A stretch of 37,057 nucleotides of DNA from an uncultured Granulosicoccaceae bacterium (GCA_938035525.1 CALHOI010000004.1:1-37057), one strand, 5' to 3'; numbered from the stretch's first letter, positions 18,095 through 26,147 are shown. Notes: generated by a model from the sequence alone, not told the origin. Numbers and translations are program-made.

Positions 18095-18904
18095 ATGAAA
18101 AACAATAACGAGCAAGCCAAACAGGCGGCACCCCAACTACTGAGCACCGAGCTTAGGGTGCTGGGCGTGCTAATGGAAAAACAACTGACCACTCCAGATC
18201 AATACCCACTCACCCTTAACAGCGTGATTACTGCGTGCAACCAAAAATCCAGCCGAGACCCAATATCCAATCTCACTCAGGGTGAGGTTGCTCGCGCATT
18301 GCAAGAGCTGGATAACAAACACTTTGTTCGCAAAGAACGCAGCTCACGATCTGAAAAATTTACCCAGCAATTCATGAATCACCTGGAATTGGGCAGAAAA
18401 CAGCAAGCCCTGCTGTGTGTGATGATGTTGCGAGGCCCGCAAACCTTGAGTGAACTGAATACCCGCACGCAGCGCATGTGTGACTTTGCTGACAAAGAAG
18501 ATCTTGAACACACTGTTGAGCGTTTATGTACACGGGAAATACCTTATGTGATGCGTCTTTCTCAGCAGCCCGGCCAGCGCGGCGAGCGCTTTGCTCATTT
18601 ATTCAGTGGAAACCCTGCGCGTGGAGCAACAGCTACTCACACAGAGCCGGCGGCACACACATCAACTGGCTCGTCCTCCGATAACTCAACCCATTCAGCC
18701 TTGACGCCAGAGCAATCGGTAACCACAACATCATCTACCGCTTTGGATGTCAGTAACAAAAATCAAGATGCGTTAGCACAACAAGTGGAAACATTGAGCA
18801 ACCAAGTAGACTCACTTAGAGAAGAAACCAGTGTCTTGAAACAACAGATTAAAATTTTATATGAACTAACTGGTCATACAAACAGTGCATCGTCGCCGGA
18901 ATAG
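18095..18904 (+). CDS. yceH: YceH family protein (UPF0502/DUF480)
   Basis: 269 residues from the ATG at 18095; an upstream in-frame start at 18011 has no support. Two winged-helix domains make up residues about 15-180 (STELRVLGVLMEKQLTTPDQYPLTLNSVITACNQKSSRDP is the family signature, with LRGPQTLSELNTR in the second domain). The rest is a low-complexity Thr/Ser/His linker and a C-terminal coiled coil (about 225-260, QVETLSNQVDSLREETSVLKQQI), as in other members. The fold suggests DNA binding, but the function is not established. It converges on alaX with 42 bases between stops. Confidence 0.92.
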   Translation: MKNNNEQAKQAAPQLLSTELRVLGVLMEKQLTTPDQYPLTLNSVITACNQKSSRDPISNLTQGEVARALQELDNKHFVRKERSSRSEKFTQQFMNHLELGRKQQALLCVMMLRGPQTLSELNTRTQRMCDFADKEDLEHTVERLCTREIPYVMRLSQQPGQRGERFAHLFSGNPARGATATHTEPAAHTSTGSSSDNSTHSALTPEQSVTTTSSTALDVSNKNQDALAQQVETLSNQVDSLREETSVLKQQIKILYELTGHTNSASSPE

Positions 18905-18946
18905 CGTGATCACCATTGTTTAATGGGGTGCTGAACACAGGAAAGT

Positions 18947-19657
18947 CTAATCCGCAAACGCTAGAGAAAAACGCCGATTGTGCGCGCTTTTTTTGGCTAT
19001 TTTGTTGCACACAACGGGTCCAATCTCAGCGGTACTGGCTACATGGGTACCACCACAAGGCTGAACGTCAACTGACTTTATTTCAACTATCCGCACCTTG
19101 TTATTAAACGCCGGCGGCGCTGCACGTGTTCTAACCAACTTGGCGACGTTAGGGTCATCGGCCGAGAGCCAATAACTGGTTACCGGGAAATCGCCTGCAA
19201 TCAATTTGTTTAGCGATTCAGATATGTCATCTTTATGCCATTGCGACACAGGGAGATCAAAGTCCAATCGACCTTTGTCCGCGGAGATACTACACCCTGT
19301 CACCGGGGCTTTGATGACCGAACACAGCAAATGCAAACAGGTATGCATGCGCATGTATCCATAGCGTGTTTCCCAGTCAATATGACCCTCAACACGCGAG
19401 CCCTGTCTCAGATCTTCTATTGGTGCTTCAGTAATATGCCAAATAAGGCTCGGGTTTTCTTTATCTCTTATAGTGTCTATCACTCTGCAAGGCTGGTCAC
19501 CATCAATCAGCACAACACCGGCATCTCCGGGTTGACCACCACCCGTTGGGTAGAACACAGTGGCGTCTACAGCAAAACGCTGCGGCTCAGTCGAAATGAT
19601 ATTGCCTATAAAGTGCTTTGCGTACGGCTTCATGTCGTACAGGCCAATCGATTTCAT
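18947..19657 (-). CDS. AlaX-type alanyl-tRNA editing protein
   Basis: 236 residues resembling the AlaRS editing and second additional domains. An N-terminal barrel carries FYPTGGGQPGDAG; the zinc site is complete with HxxxH at 105-109 (MHTCLH) and CGGTH at 201-205. Free-standing AlaX proteins hydrolyse Ser-tRNA(Ala) or Gly-tRNA(Ala), and some members act on other mischarged tRNAs. It is the last gene of the six-gene operon: its ATG overlaps the stop of the serine acetyltransferase gene (ATGA) and has a GAGG site. In this setting it may deal with tRNA mischarged by serine, or by the amino acid made here. That substrate link is inference. Confidence 0.9.
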   Translation of the reverse strand: MKSIGLYDMKPYAKHFIGNIISTEPQRFAVDATVFYPTGGGQPGDAGVVLIDGDQPCRVIDTIRDKENPSLIWHITEAPIEDLRQGSRVEGHIDWETRYGYMRMHTCLHLLCSVIKAPVTGCSISADKGRLDFDLPVSQWHKDDISESLNKLIAGDFPVTSYWLSADDPNVAKLVRTRAAPPAFNNKVRIVEIKSVDVQPCGGTHVASTAEIGPVVCNKIAKKSAHNRRFSLAFAD

Positions 19658-20658
19658 GCTACCTCTACAATGTTGTTATTGGTTTTGTACGTTTTAATCA
19701 TTTGATTTGCGACAAACCGTAGCCCCTGTGGATTAATCAAAATTTGTTCTTGATGCCTGAACATAAGCAATAAATGCATGGGCGCTGCTAATTCTGTGGC
19801 CTGCATGCCTTCGTACACAATCAGATATTCAGCCTGGTTAGCTTGCCAACGGTATCGATGCAACCTGAATTCAGTGTATGGTTCATAATTTTCGTTGACC
19901 AGCACCACTTTTATTAATTCGTCCAGTTCGCCTGCCAAGAACAGACACTCCTGTTTTGCATAGGCAGCGACATTGATGCGAGCAGATTGTTTGTCCGTTC
20001 TGCTGACTTGCAGCTGATTCACTATCGACACCCGACAATTATTTTGAAGGTCTTCCGTTACAACACACGAAGGCGCAATAAACACGTTGTCACCCACCGT
20101 AATAGGACCAAGCAAGCGGGAACCGCAGCCGATCTCAACATTATTACCAATGGTTGGATGCCGTTTTCCAGAGTTGTTAGTTGCAATGCCTCTGGCTCCC
20201 AGAATAACATTAGACAATAAGTAACAATCATCACCAATAACACTGGTTTCACCAATCACTGTGCCACACCCATGATCAATCACGAAGCGTCTGCCTATTT
20301 TTGCCAGCGGGTGAATTTCAATGCCAGAGTTTTTTTTGGCAAAGGCACAGAGTCTTTGTGGCAGCACCACTGCCAAGCGATGATCAACAGGTAATAAGTA
20401 CAATATAGACTGTGAAAGTCGGTGACAAATAATGGCCAAGAAAGAGGTGCTGCAATTGACTATCACATAGTCTTGATTGGTTGACGCCGGGTCTCGACTC
20501 ACGTATGCATCAAGGTCTTGAACCAAATACAAGGCAGCCCGCTCGCATACTGGTTGGTAAAAATCCATTAGTAGCGGCAATTCATCGGCGGAAAAAGCCG
20601 ACAACATCACATCGCTTATTCTGTCGGCCAGGGCTTTATGCCGTGCATGGTTGTTCAT
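19654..20658 (-). CDS. serine O-acetyltransferase with extra C-terminal domain
   Basis: 334 residues from the ATG at 20658 (GGGG site upstream). A longer start at 20703 would lie deep inside the preceding gene. An N-terminal helical region precedes a left-handed beta-helix of hexapeptide repeats (about 110-205). CysE-like landmarks: GIEIHP (where E. coli has Asp in DIHP, so Asp to Glu at 114), DHGCG with catalytic His129, GETSVIG, RHP with His167. It should transfer acetyl from acetyl-CoA to L-serine. About 119 residues after the helix form an unrecognised domain absent from ordinary CysE. The gene overlaps the CysK-like gene by 23 bases and alaX by four. Confidence 0.87.
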   Translation of the reverse strand: MNNHARHKALADRISDVMLSAFSADELPLLMDFYQPVCERAALYLVQDLDAYVSRDPASTNQDYVIVNCSTSFLAIICHRLSQSILYLLPVDHRLAVVLPQRLCAFAKKNSGIEIHPLAKIGRRFVIDHGCGTVIGETSVIGDDCYLLSNVILGARGIATNNSGKRHPTIGNNVEIGCGSRLLGPITVGDNVFIAPSCVVTEDLQNNCRVSIVNQLQVSRTDKQSARINVAAYAKQECLFLAGELDELIKVVLVNENYEPYTEFRLHRYRWQANQAEYLIVYEGMQATELAAPMHLLLMFRHQEQILINPQGLRFVANQMIKTYKTNNNIVEVA

Positions 20659-21589
20659 ACAACCCCGCTGTCTGCTGAGTAATTTCTGGAACATAAGACT
20701 CAATGCCGTCGTAAACCATGGTCAGCACATTGGCGCCGGGCCTTAACGAATCGGCAATACGCTTTATGGCCACTAGATTCGCCGCGGATGAAAGGCCCAT
20801 GCTAATCGAGTCGGTTTTGAGAATGTTTGCAGCCATGCGAACACAGTCTTCGTAGTCCACACCGACCATTTCATCAACAATATCCAAATTCAATATAGGT
20901 GGTACCAGACCGATGGATAGGCCCTGTATTTTATGCGGTGCATGCACGTTGCTTTTGATATTGCATTGAATGGGTTCGACACCAATAACTTTTAGATCTG
21001 TCCAGTGAGTCTTTAACACTTCGCCGATACCGGTTATATGTCCACCAGTGCCAATACCACTGACAAAACAGTGCATATCCAGCTCACTAAAATCTGACAC
21101 TATTTCCTGCGCTGTTGTGTTGCGATGCACTTCAGGATTTGCAGCGTTTCGCTGTTGATTCAGCATGACATAATTGGGGTGTTTCAATTGCAACTCCATG
21201 GCTTTTTCGCCATGTGAATTATTCCCTTTACTACTGTCCGATTGCACAACAGTGGCACCGTAAAGCCTTAGTAAGTGTTGCTTTTGCACGCTGTAGTTAT
21301 CAGGAATAACCAATACCAATTTGTAGCCCAGATTGTTGCATACCATGGCCAAACCAATACCCGTATTCCCACCACTGGGTTCAATCACTGTTTGACCGCT
21401 GCCACGGGTAAGGATGCCACGACTTTCTGCATCCTGCACCATCGCATAGGCAATTCGAACTTTATGACTTCCTCCTGGATTAAAGGACTCAAGCTTGGCA
21501 AATACATTGATATTTAACACGGATGACAAAGCTGGCAAGCGTACTATTGGTGTATTTCCTATTGCTTGTAATAGTGATTGGTGAATCAT
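20636..21589 (-). CDS. CysK/CysM-like PLP-dependent synthase
   Basis: 317 residues of the cysteine synthase fold-type II family. The PLP lysine is Lys43 in NPGGSHKVR, where typical CysK has SVKDR. The substrate loop is PSGGNTGIG (71-79) in place of TSGNTG, and the phosphate-binding loop is GTGGH (180-184) in place of GTGGT. The C-terminal MGLSSAAN matches the usual GISSGAA segment. The enzyme should replace the acetyl or phosphoryl group of an activated serine with a nucleophile. The neighbouring serine acetyltransferase points to O-acetylserine as donor, and the sulfur-carrier gene upstream points to a protein thiocarboxylate as sulfur source. The altered loops leave room for another nucleophile. 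Confidence 0.88.
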   Translation of the reverse strand: MIHQSLLQAIGNTPIVRLPALSSVLNINVFAKLESFNPGGSHKVRIAYAMVQDAESRGILTRGSGQTVIEPSGGNTGIGLAMVCNNLGYKLVLVIPDNYSVQKQHLLRLYGATVVQSDSSKGNNSHGEKAMELQLKHPNYVMLNQQRNAANPEVHRNTTAQEIVSDFSELDMHCFVSGIGTGGHITGIGEVLKTHWTDLKVIGVEPIQCNIKSNVHAPHKIQGLSIGLVPPILNLDIVDEMVGVDYEDCVRMAANILKTDSISMGLSSAANLVAIKRIADSLRPGANVLTMVYDGIESYVPEITQQTAGLYEQPCTA

Positions 21590-21649
21590 TAAAAACAGTT
21601 CTGCTATGGACGAATATAATGGACCAAGATTACGGACTGATTAAACGCG

Positions 21650-23122
21650 CTAATATATCGGCATACCGGGTTCAACATCGCGCACCCATCCCTTCATACC
21701 ATCTTTTAAAACTCGAACATCGTTGAATCCAGCATCCATCATGATTCGGCTGGCCTTTTCAGCGCGAACACCTCCGTAACAAACAACACAATGTGCTCTG
21801 CTTGCATCAAGCTGCGTCAAATTTTTTGGCAGGGTTGCTAGCGGCACGTGTACGGTATCTGGTAAGCGGCAGACTTCTAATTCATTGGATTCACGAACAT
21901 CGAGCAACACAATATCCTCAATACCATGATGTAATTTGGCGTATAAATCCTGGGGCTCAATATAACTTTCATCGGGTAAACGTTGAGTACCGCTGGCACT
22001 GGCATTAAGGCGATCGAATTTAACGGGCTGGCGTTCCTCTCCACAGGTATCACAATTTTTTCGCCTGCCAAATATTATTTCACTAAAACCCATATCCAGG
22101 GCATTAAAGCGCAACAACCGACCACTGAGCGGCTTTCCAATATTTAAAATCAGTTTAACCGCTTCAGTTGCCTGAATGAGTCCAACAGTACCTGGCACAA
22201 TACCCAATACACCACCAGCACTGCAGCTTGGAGCCAGCTCAGCCGGTGGACTGCACGGATATAAACATTGATAACAAGGACCAGCCTCGTGATTAAACAC
22301 GCTAACTTCTCCATTAAACCGAGACACAGAGCCAAAAACCAAAGGTGTTTTGGTTAACACACTTGCATCATTAGACACATACCGCGTTGCAAAATTATCA
22401 GTCCCATCAACCACGACATCGTATTGCTCGAACAACATGGCTGCATTATTGTCATTCAGCCATTCATCGTGCGTGCGTATTAAAATATGCGGGTTAATGT
22501 CAGCCAATCGTTTTTTTGCAGAAAGTACTTTTTTCGTTCCAACGGTCGACGTACCATGCACCACTTGGCGTTGCAGATTACTTTGCTCCACCACATCACA
22601 ATCAATGAGTCCAAGCGTACCCACACCCGCAGCAGCCAAGTAGAGTGATACGGGAGATCCGAGCCCACCGGTTCCTACAACCAACACTTTTGCATGCTTG
22701 AGTTTGACCTGGCCAGCTCGACCAACTTCGGGCAATGTAATGTGTCGCACATAGCGCTGTACTTCGTCGTTACTTAGTGGCTCGTTGCTGAATGGCTCGT
22801 TACCTGGCGGCTCGTTACTTAGTGCATCTGAACACATAGGCTCGCGGTCAACTCCACCAGAAGCTGCCAGTAAAATTTCGATATCCGATCCCGGCTCAAG
22901 CGCGGATTGAGAATCCAACAGTTCGCCATTAGCCGTAAACAGAAAGTGTTCCTTTATGTTTCCATTTTCATACAATAAATGAGGCGTTAGCTCAGGGTGG
23001 TTTGCACACAAACCTTCTACATGCACATGCAGCGCAGCTGTCGTACTCGTGCCTGAAACCAAGGTGTCGCTGGGCAACCCAGCCACATTAGTTAATAAAT
23101 TGGGTAATTTAAACGTACTCAT
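21650..23122 (-). CDS. sulfur carrier - MoeB/ThiF E1 - rhodanese fusion
   Basis: 490 residues in three parts. Residues 1-90 resemble CysO/MoaD sulfur carriers (FKLPNLL start, LEPGSDIEILLAASGG end), closing on Gly89-Gly90. A linker (91-120) holds SNEP-like five-residue repeats. Residues about 121-370 are a MoeB/MoeZ-type activating enzyme: ATP loop GTGGLGS (150-156), NLQRQ, DGTDNFATR, zinc pairs CYQC (283-286) and CDTC (357-360), and SCSAGGVLG with Cys300. Residues about 385-490 are a rhodanese with active-site loop CYGGVR (Cys448). The E1 would adenylate a carrier Gly-Gly and the rhodanese supply persulfide sulfur. Since the Gly-Gly is internal, proteolysis seems required. A GAGGTG site precedes the start, inside the JAMM gene. 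Confidence 0.9.
   Translation of the reverse strand: MSTFKLPNLLTNVAGLPSDTLVSGTSTTAALHVHVEGLCANHPELTPHLLYENGNIKEHFLFTANGELLDSQSALEPGSDIEILLAASGGVDREPMCSDALSNEPPGNEPFSNEPLSNDEVQRYVRHITLPEVGRAGQVKLKHAKVLVVGTGGLGSPVSLYLAAAGVGTLGLIDCDVVEQSNLQRQVVHGTSTVGTKKVLSAKKRLADINPHILIRTHDEWLNDNNAAMLFEQYDVVVDGTDNFATRYVSNDASVLTKTPLVFGSVSRFNGEVSVFNHEAGPCYQCLYPCSPPAELAPSCSAGGVLGIVPGTVGLIQATEAVKLILNIGKPLSGRLLRFNALDMGFSEIIFGRRKNCDTCGEERQPVKFDRLNASASGTQRLPDESYIEPQDLYAKLHHGIEDIVLLDVRESNELEVCRLPDTVHVPLATLPKNLTQLDASRAHCVVCYGGVRAEKASRIMMDAGFNDVRVLKDGMKGWVRDVEPGMPIY
22768..22825. repeat. 15-bp in-frame tandem repeat in the fusion linker
   Basis: Three full copies and one partial copy of a 15-base unit beginning CGTTACTTAGTGGCT on the plus strand. 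On the coding strand they give five-residue repeats of the type SNEPx (SNEPP, GNEPF, SNEPL, SNDE). They form the flexible linker between the sulfur-carrier domain and the E1 domain. Confidence 0.88.
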
Positions 23123-23627
23123 GTACCACCTCTCTTTCTGTTAATGCGGTATCGCTACTGTCTGCAGCACCATAGGAATGAATTTGTTCAAAATACTGCC
23201 CGTTCCAATGGAACAACAACGCGCCTTCCACTACTCGCTTGCGAACATCTACAACCAGATGCATAACCGGGTGTATGGGTATACCCATAAACAAGGCCTT
23301 GTCAGTATCTTCATCACTAAAATAGGCACCCACATCGGGATGGGAATGATAAATAACAGACACGGGGTTATCACTGTTGAAGGAGGTCTCTAAGCGGTGC
23401 AAATCTGCTATCGAAAACGTGAATGCGCTGTGGGCATCGCGTTTGTATCGTTGCGGATCGGTGCGATACAGCATGGACTGGATATTGGTACCTGTGTGCA
23501 CACTTCCATTGGCGTAGATAAAACCGCAGGCCTCCTCTGGGTAACGTTCGCTTGCGTGTGCATACAAGGTTTGCAAACTTTGTCTATTTAACAAAGCATT
23601 ATTTTTGTTTGATTGGGGTGTTGTCAT
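23109..23627 (-). CDS. JAMM/MPN+ metalloprotease (Mec/QbsD-like)
   Basis: 172 residues from the ATG at 23627, which overlaps the upstream TGA (ATGA); a TTG six bases earlier is less likely. The full JAMM zinc motif is present: catalytic Glu in PEEACGF near 31-36, then HSHPDVGAYFSDED, which satisfies HxHx7SxxD (His94, His96, Ser104, Asp107). Bacterial members such as M. tuberculosis Mec and Pseudomonas QbsD cleave after the C-terminal Gly-Gly of sulfur-carrier proteins, releasing cysteine from CysO or trimming QbsE. The next gene, overlapped by 14 bases, encodes a carrier with an internal Gly-Gly, an obvious candidate substrate. Cytoplasmic: no signal peptide. Confidence 0.92.
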   Translation of the reverse strand: MTTPQSNKNNALLNRQSLQTLYAHASERYPEEACGFIYANGSVHTGTNIQSMLYRTDPQRYKRDAHSAFTFSIADLHRLETSFNSDNPVSVIYHSHPDVGAYFSDEDTDKALFMGIPIHPVMHLVVDVRKRVVEGALLFHWNGQYFEQIHSYGAADSSDTALTEREVVHEYV

Positions 23628-24577
23628 TTCCAAACCCTACTTAGCTTTGTACCGTTTGCAATGACCGACTCTGGGGGAATCTTGGTGATCGAAAACCCCA
23701 GTAGTAACAATACAATGAAAAATATGGTGGTATTGGATACAACGTTACCTTCGTACCAGGCACCAATAATGATCGCGAATACCGGAAAAATGATGAAAAC
23801 AAACGACAGAACTACTGGGCTTAAACGTTTTAACAAGTAAAAGTACGCGAGGAAACCACCCACAGAAGCAACAACGCCAAGGTAGACCAAAGCTAACCAC
23901 GACCGATGACTCACTAGCGAGAGTTGGGGCGATTCAAATATAAAACCCAAGGCCGTTAACGTCAGCCCGGCAATGCCAATGGGCAATGCGTTGTATGTAA
24001 TTATGCTTATTTTTTGACCCTGTTTTTTGGTGATGATGTAACAGTAAGCATGCATTATCGCAGCTAAGAGTATTGCCAATACACCTAAAAACTGACTAAA
24101 GCTCAATAACAGACCCTGAGCCTCGATGATCTTTGCCAAGCTGATAAACCCAATAGCAATCCCCAAGTATTGGGATAAGAATATTTTTTCTTTTAAAATA
24201 ATGTTTGAGAAGATCAATATATAAACCGGCATGCTACTGAACAGCAATGCAGTGAGGCCCGACGAAACAAACATCTCACCGTAGTTAATAAGGAAATACG
24301 GTACCGAAAAATACATCAGGGTTATAAACACTAAAAAACGACGATGTTCTTTTGGGAAGATTATTGACACCTTGCTCAGCCTGGCAATCAGCAAAAACAA
24401 CGGAAACGCAAACACAAACCGAAGCCCGGCAGCCGTCATTGGTGGCGCTGACTCAACGGCGATTTTTATTGCCAGCCATGTGGTTCCCCAACTAATACAC
24501 ACCAGCAAAAACAAGATACCTGTTATCAAATGCGTTGGTATCTGTATCAATTCCCGTATTGCATTAAGATGGATCAT
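23624..24577 (-). CDS. EamA/DMT-family transporter
   Basis: 317 residues with ten hydrophobic segments arranged as two EamA halves (about 17-150 and 160-295). Typical signatures are SWGTTWLAIKIAVES near helix 1-2 and LRFVFAFPLFLL. The family includes exporters of cysteine and O-acetylserine (E. coli EamA/YdeD), threonine and other metabolites. It is the first gene of the minus-strand operon; its TGA overlaps the JAMM protease start. Given the cysteine-type enzymes downstream, export of the product or of excess O-acetylserine or cysteine is likely, but not shown by sequence. The ribosome binding site is weak (AAAGAAA). Confidence 0.87.
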   Translation of the reverse strand: MIHLNAIRELIQIPTHLITGILFLLVCISWGTTWLAIKIAVESAPPMTAAGLRFVFAFPLFLLIARLSKVSIIFPKEHRRFLVFITLMYFSVPYFLINYGEMFVSSGLTALLFSSMPVYILIFSNIILKEKIFLSQYLGIAIGFISLAKIIEAQGLLLSFSQFLGVLAILLAAIMHAYCYIITKKQGQKISIITYNALPIGIAGLTLTALGFIFESPQLSLVSHRSWLALVYLGVVASVGGFLAYFYLLKRLSPVVLSFVFIIFPVFAIIIGAWYEGNVVSNTTIFFIVLLLLGFSITKIPPESVIANGTKLSRVWK

Positions 24578-24683
24578 TGACTGGGTATCAATTTTCTTTG
24601 TTTAAAGATGTTACGTCTAAATGTATCTATACTTTGCATTGAGACCTACCTATTTGGGCATCAATATCTAATCAGGATTACAA
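24578..24683. promoter_or_regulatory. divergent control region for the cysteine-type operon and its MocR regulator
   Basis: 106 bases separate the start of the EamA gene (minus) from the MocR gene (plus). The region is AT-rich and must hold both promoters. TATACT-like and TATAGA-like elements overlap on the two strands around 24625-24635, but no confident -35 partner is seen. MocR-type regulators usually bind repeats in exactly such a divergent gap; I see no perfect repeat. An AGGA site precedes the MocR start. Confidence 0.5.
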
Positions 24684-26099
24684 ATGACTGTCAAAGAGAA
24701 TATTGACACCGTATCAATGTTAAGAAATGCGATTCAAAGTAAAAAAGGTAAACGCTACAAACTGCTTGCAGACGGTTTAGCCCAAGCAATTAAAGAAAAC
24801 AGATTCGACCCAAGCGGCGGTAAGTTACCCCCGCACAGAGTTCTGGCTGATGCACTTCATGTCACCACTGGAACGGTTGGCAAGGCGTACAACGAACTTG
24901 AAAAAATGGGCGTTGTTGTGGCGCGGGTAGGCGCTGGAACTTACGTTACAACTAAAGAGCAGATAGCCAAAACAGAAACACACTTCAAGCATGTGGCCGA
25001 AGAACCAACCGACTACTTTGATATCAGCAGAAACATCAATATTCCCAAGCCTGAACAACAAATTGCTGCAAGCGGGTTACTGGACATTGCTGGCGACTTT
25101 GACGCACTAGCAGCGCTGGACCTTTACGCACCAGATAAAGGTGCTGAAAAACACCGACGAGCTGGTGCTAGCTGGTTGGAAACGACTATGTTTAAACCTC
25201 AATGGCAGAACGTTATGTGTACTAACGGAGGCCAGCACGGATTACTGTGTGCGCTGTTGGGGTTGTTCAAAAGTGGTGACACCATAGCAACCGAACAACT
25301 CAGTTATCCAGGCATAATTTCATTGGCAAAAATGCTCGGGATAAAGTTATTGCCTATCGGCATGGATCGCAAGGGACTGCTTCCTGACTCACTGGATGAC
25401 ATTTGTAAAACGCACAAAGTTGCTGGCCTGTATTGCATGCCGTCTGCACACAATCCTACTAACGCACACATGCCAAATAGCCGCCGAAAAGAAGTATCAG
25501 AGCTGTGTAAAAAACATAATTTACTGGTTATCGAAGACGTCTCGCACGTCGTTTCAACAGACCATAATGTCAAGCCACTGATCGAGTATTCACATGATAA
25601 TACCGTTATGATCAGCAGTACCGGCAAAGCGCTGTCCGCCGGGCTAAGAGTGGGTTATTTGTATGCCCCACCCCAGCTTCAGACACGCCTGGCAAACAGC
25701 ATAAGATCCACCTGCTGGATGGCAACCCCACTAACACACGAACTTGCTGCTGTCTGGATTAACTCGGGAAAGGCCTGGCAGTTAATAGAAACACAACTGC
25801 GTGAAATGCAGCGAAGAATCAATATGGTTGAGCCACTACTGGATGAGCTGGAATACTATACGCATCCAGTCAGCCCGCATTTTTGGATAGATGTACCTGA
25901 GCCCTGGCGCGCATCGGAAATAGAATCCGAGCTTAGACAACACGATGTTTTGGTCTCAACGGCCGAGCAATTTACCGTGGGTAGAAAATACACACCACAA
26001 TTTATTCGTGCCAGTGTAAGCACACTGATTCGTGATGATGAGCGGTTGATGGAAGCGTTCAGGGCAATTGCCGAGACACTAAAACACGAAGCTAGCTAG
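24684..26099 (+). CDS. MocR-type transcriptional regulator (GntR wHTH + aminotransferase domain)
   Basis: 471 residues. Residues about 20-92 form a GntR winged helix (LADGLAQAIKENRF, LPPHRVLADALHVTTGTVGKAYNELEKMGVV, GAGTYV). Residues about 120-465 are an aminotransferase class I fold with a PLP lysine in SSTGKALSAGLRVGYL (Lys315), an NPT element in PSAHNPTNAHMP and Asp285 in IEDVSHVV. MocR proteins bind PLP, or a PLP-amino acid adduct, and regulate the neighbouring divergent genes, as PdxR, GabR and TauR do. Here the divergent target would be the cysteine-type operon, with its amino acid product or precursor as the likely effector. A strong terminator follows the stop. Confidence 0.92.
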   Translation: MTVKENIDTVSMLRNAIQSKKGKRYKLLADGLAQAIKENRFDPSGGKLPPHRVLADALHVTTGTVGKAYNELEKMGVVVARVGAGTYVTTKEQIAKTETHFKHVAEEPTDYFDISRNINIPKPEQQIAASGLLDIAGDFDALAALDLYAPDKGAEKHRRAGASWLETTMFKPQWQNVMCTNGGQHGLLCALLGLFKSGDTIATEQLSYPGIISLAKMLGIKLLPIGMDRKGLLPDSLDDICKTHKVAGLYCMPSAHNPTNAHMPNSRRKEVSELCKKHNLLVIEDVSHVVSTDHNVKPLIEYSHDNTVMISSTGKALSAGLRVGYLYAPPQLQTRLANSIRSTCWMATPLTHELAAVWINSGKAWQLIETQLREMQRRINMVEPLLDELEYYTHPVSPHFWIDVPEPWRASEIESELRQHDVLVSTAEQFTVGRKYTPQFIRASVSTLIRDDERLMEAFRAIAETLKHEAS

Positions 26100-26127
26100 A
26101 AACTGCCCCGCTAAACGGGGCAGTTTT
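26100..26127. terminator. bidirectional rho-independent terminator
   Basis: Perfect 11-bp stem AAACTGCCCCG/CGGGGCAGTTT (26100-26110 and 26116-26126) with a CTAAA loop and flanking T. It starts right after the MocR stop and sits between that gene and the convergent beta-helix/TSP3 gene, so it can serve both. Confidence 0.92.
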
Positions 26128-26147
26128 GGCTGATACCAATGCAGAGG

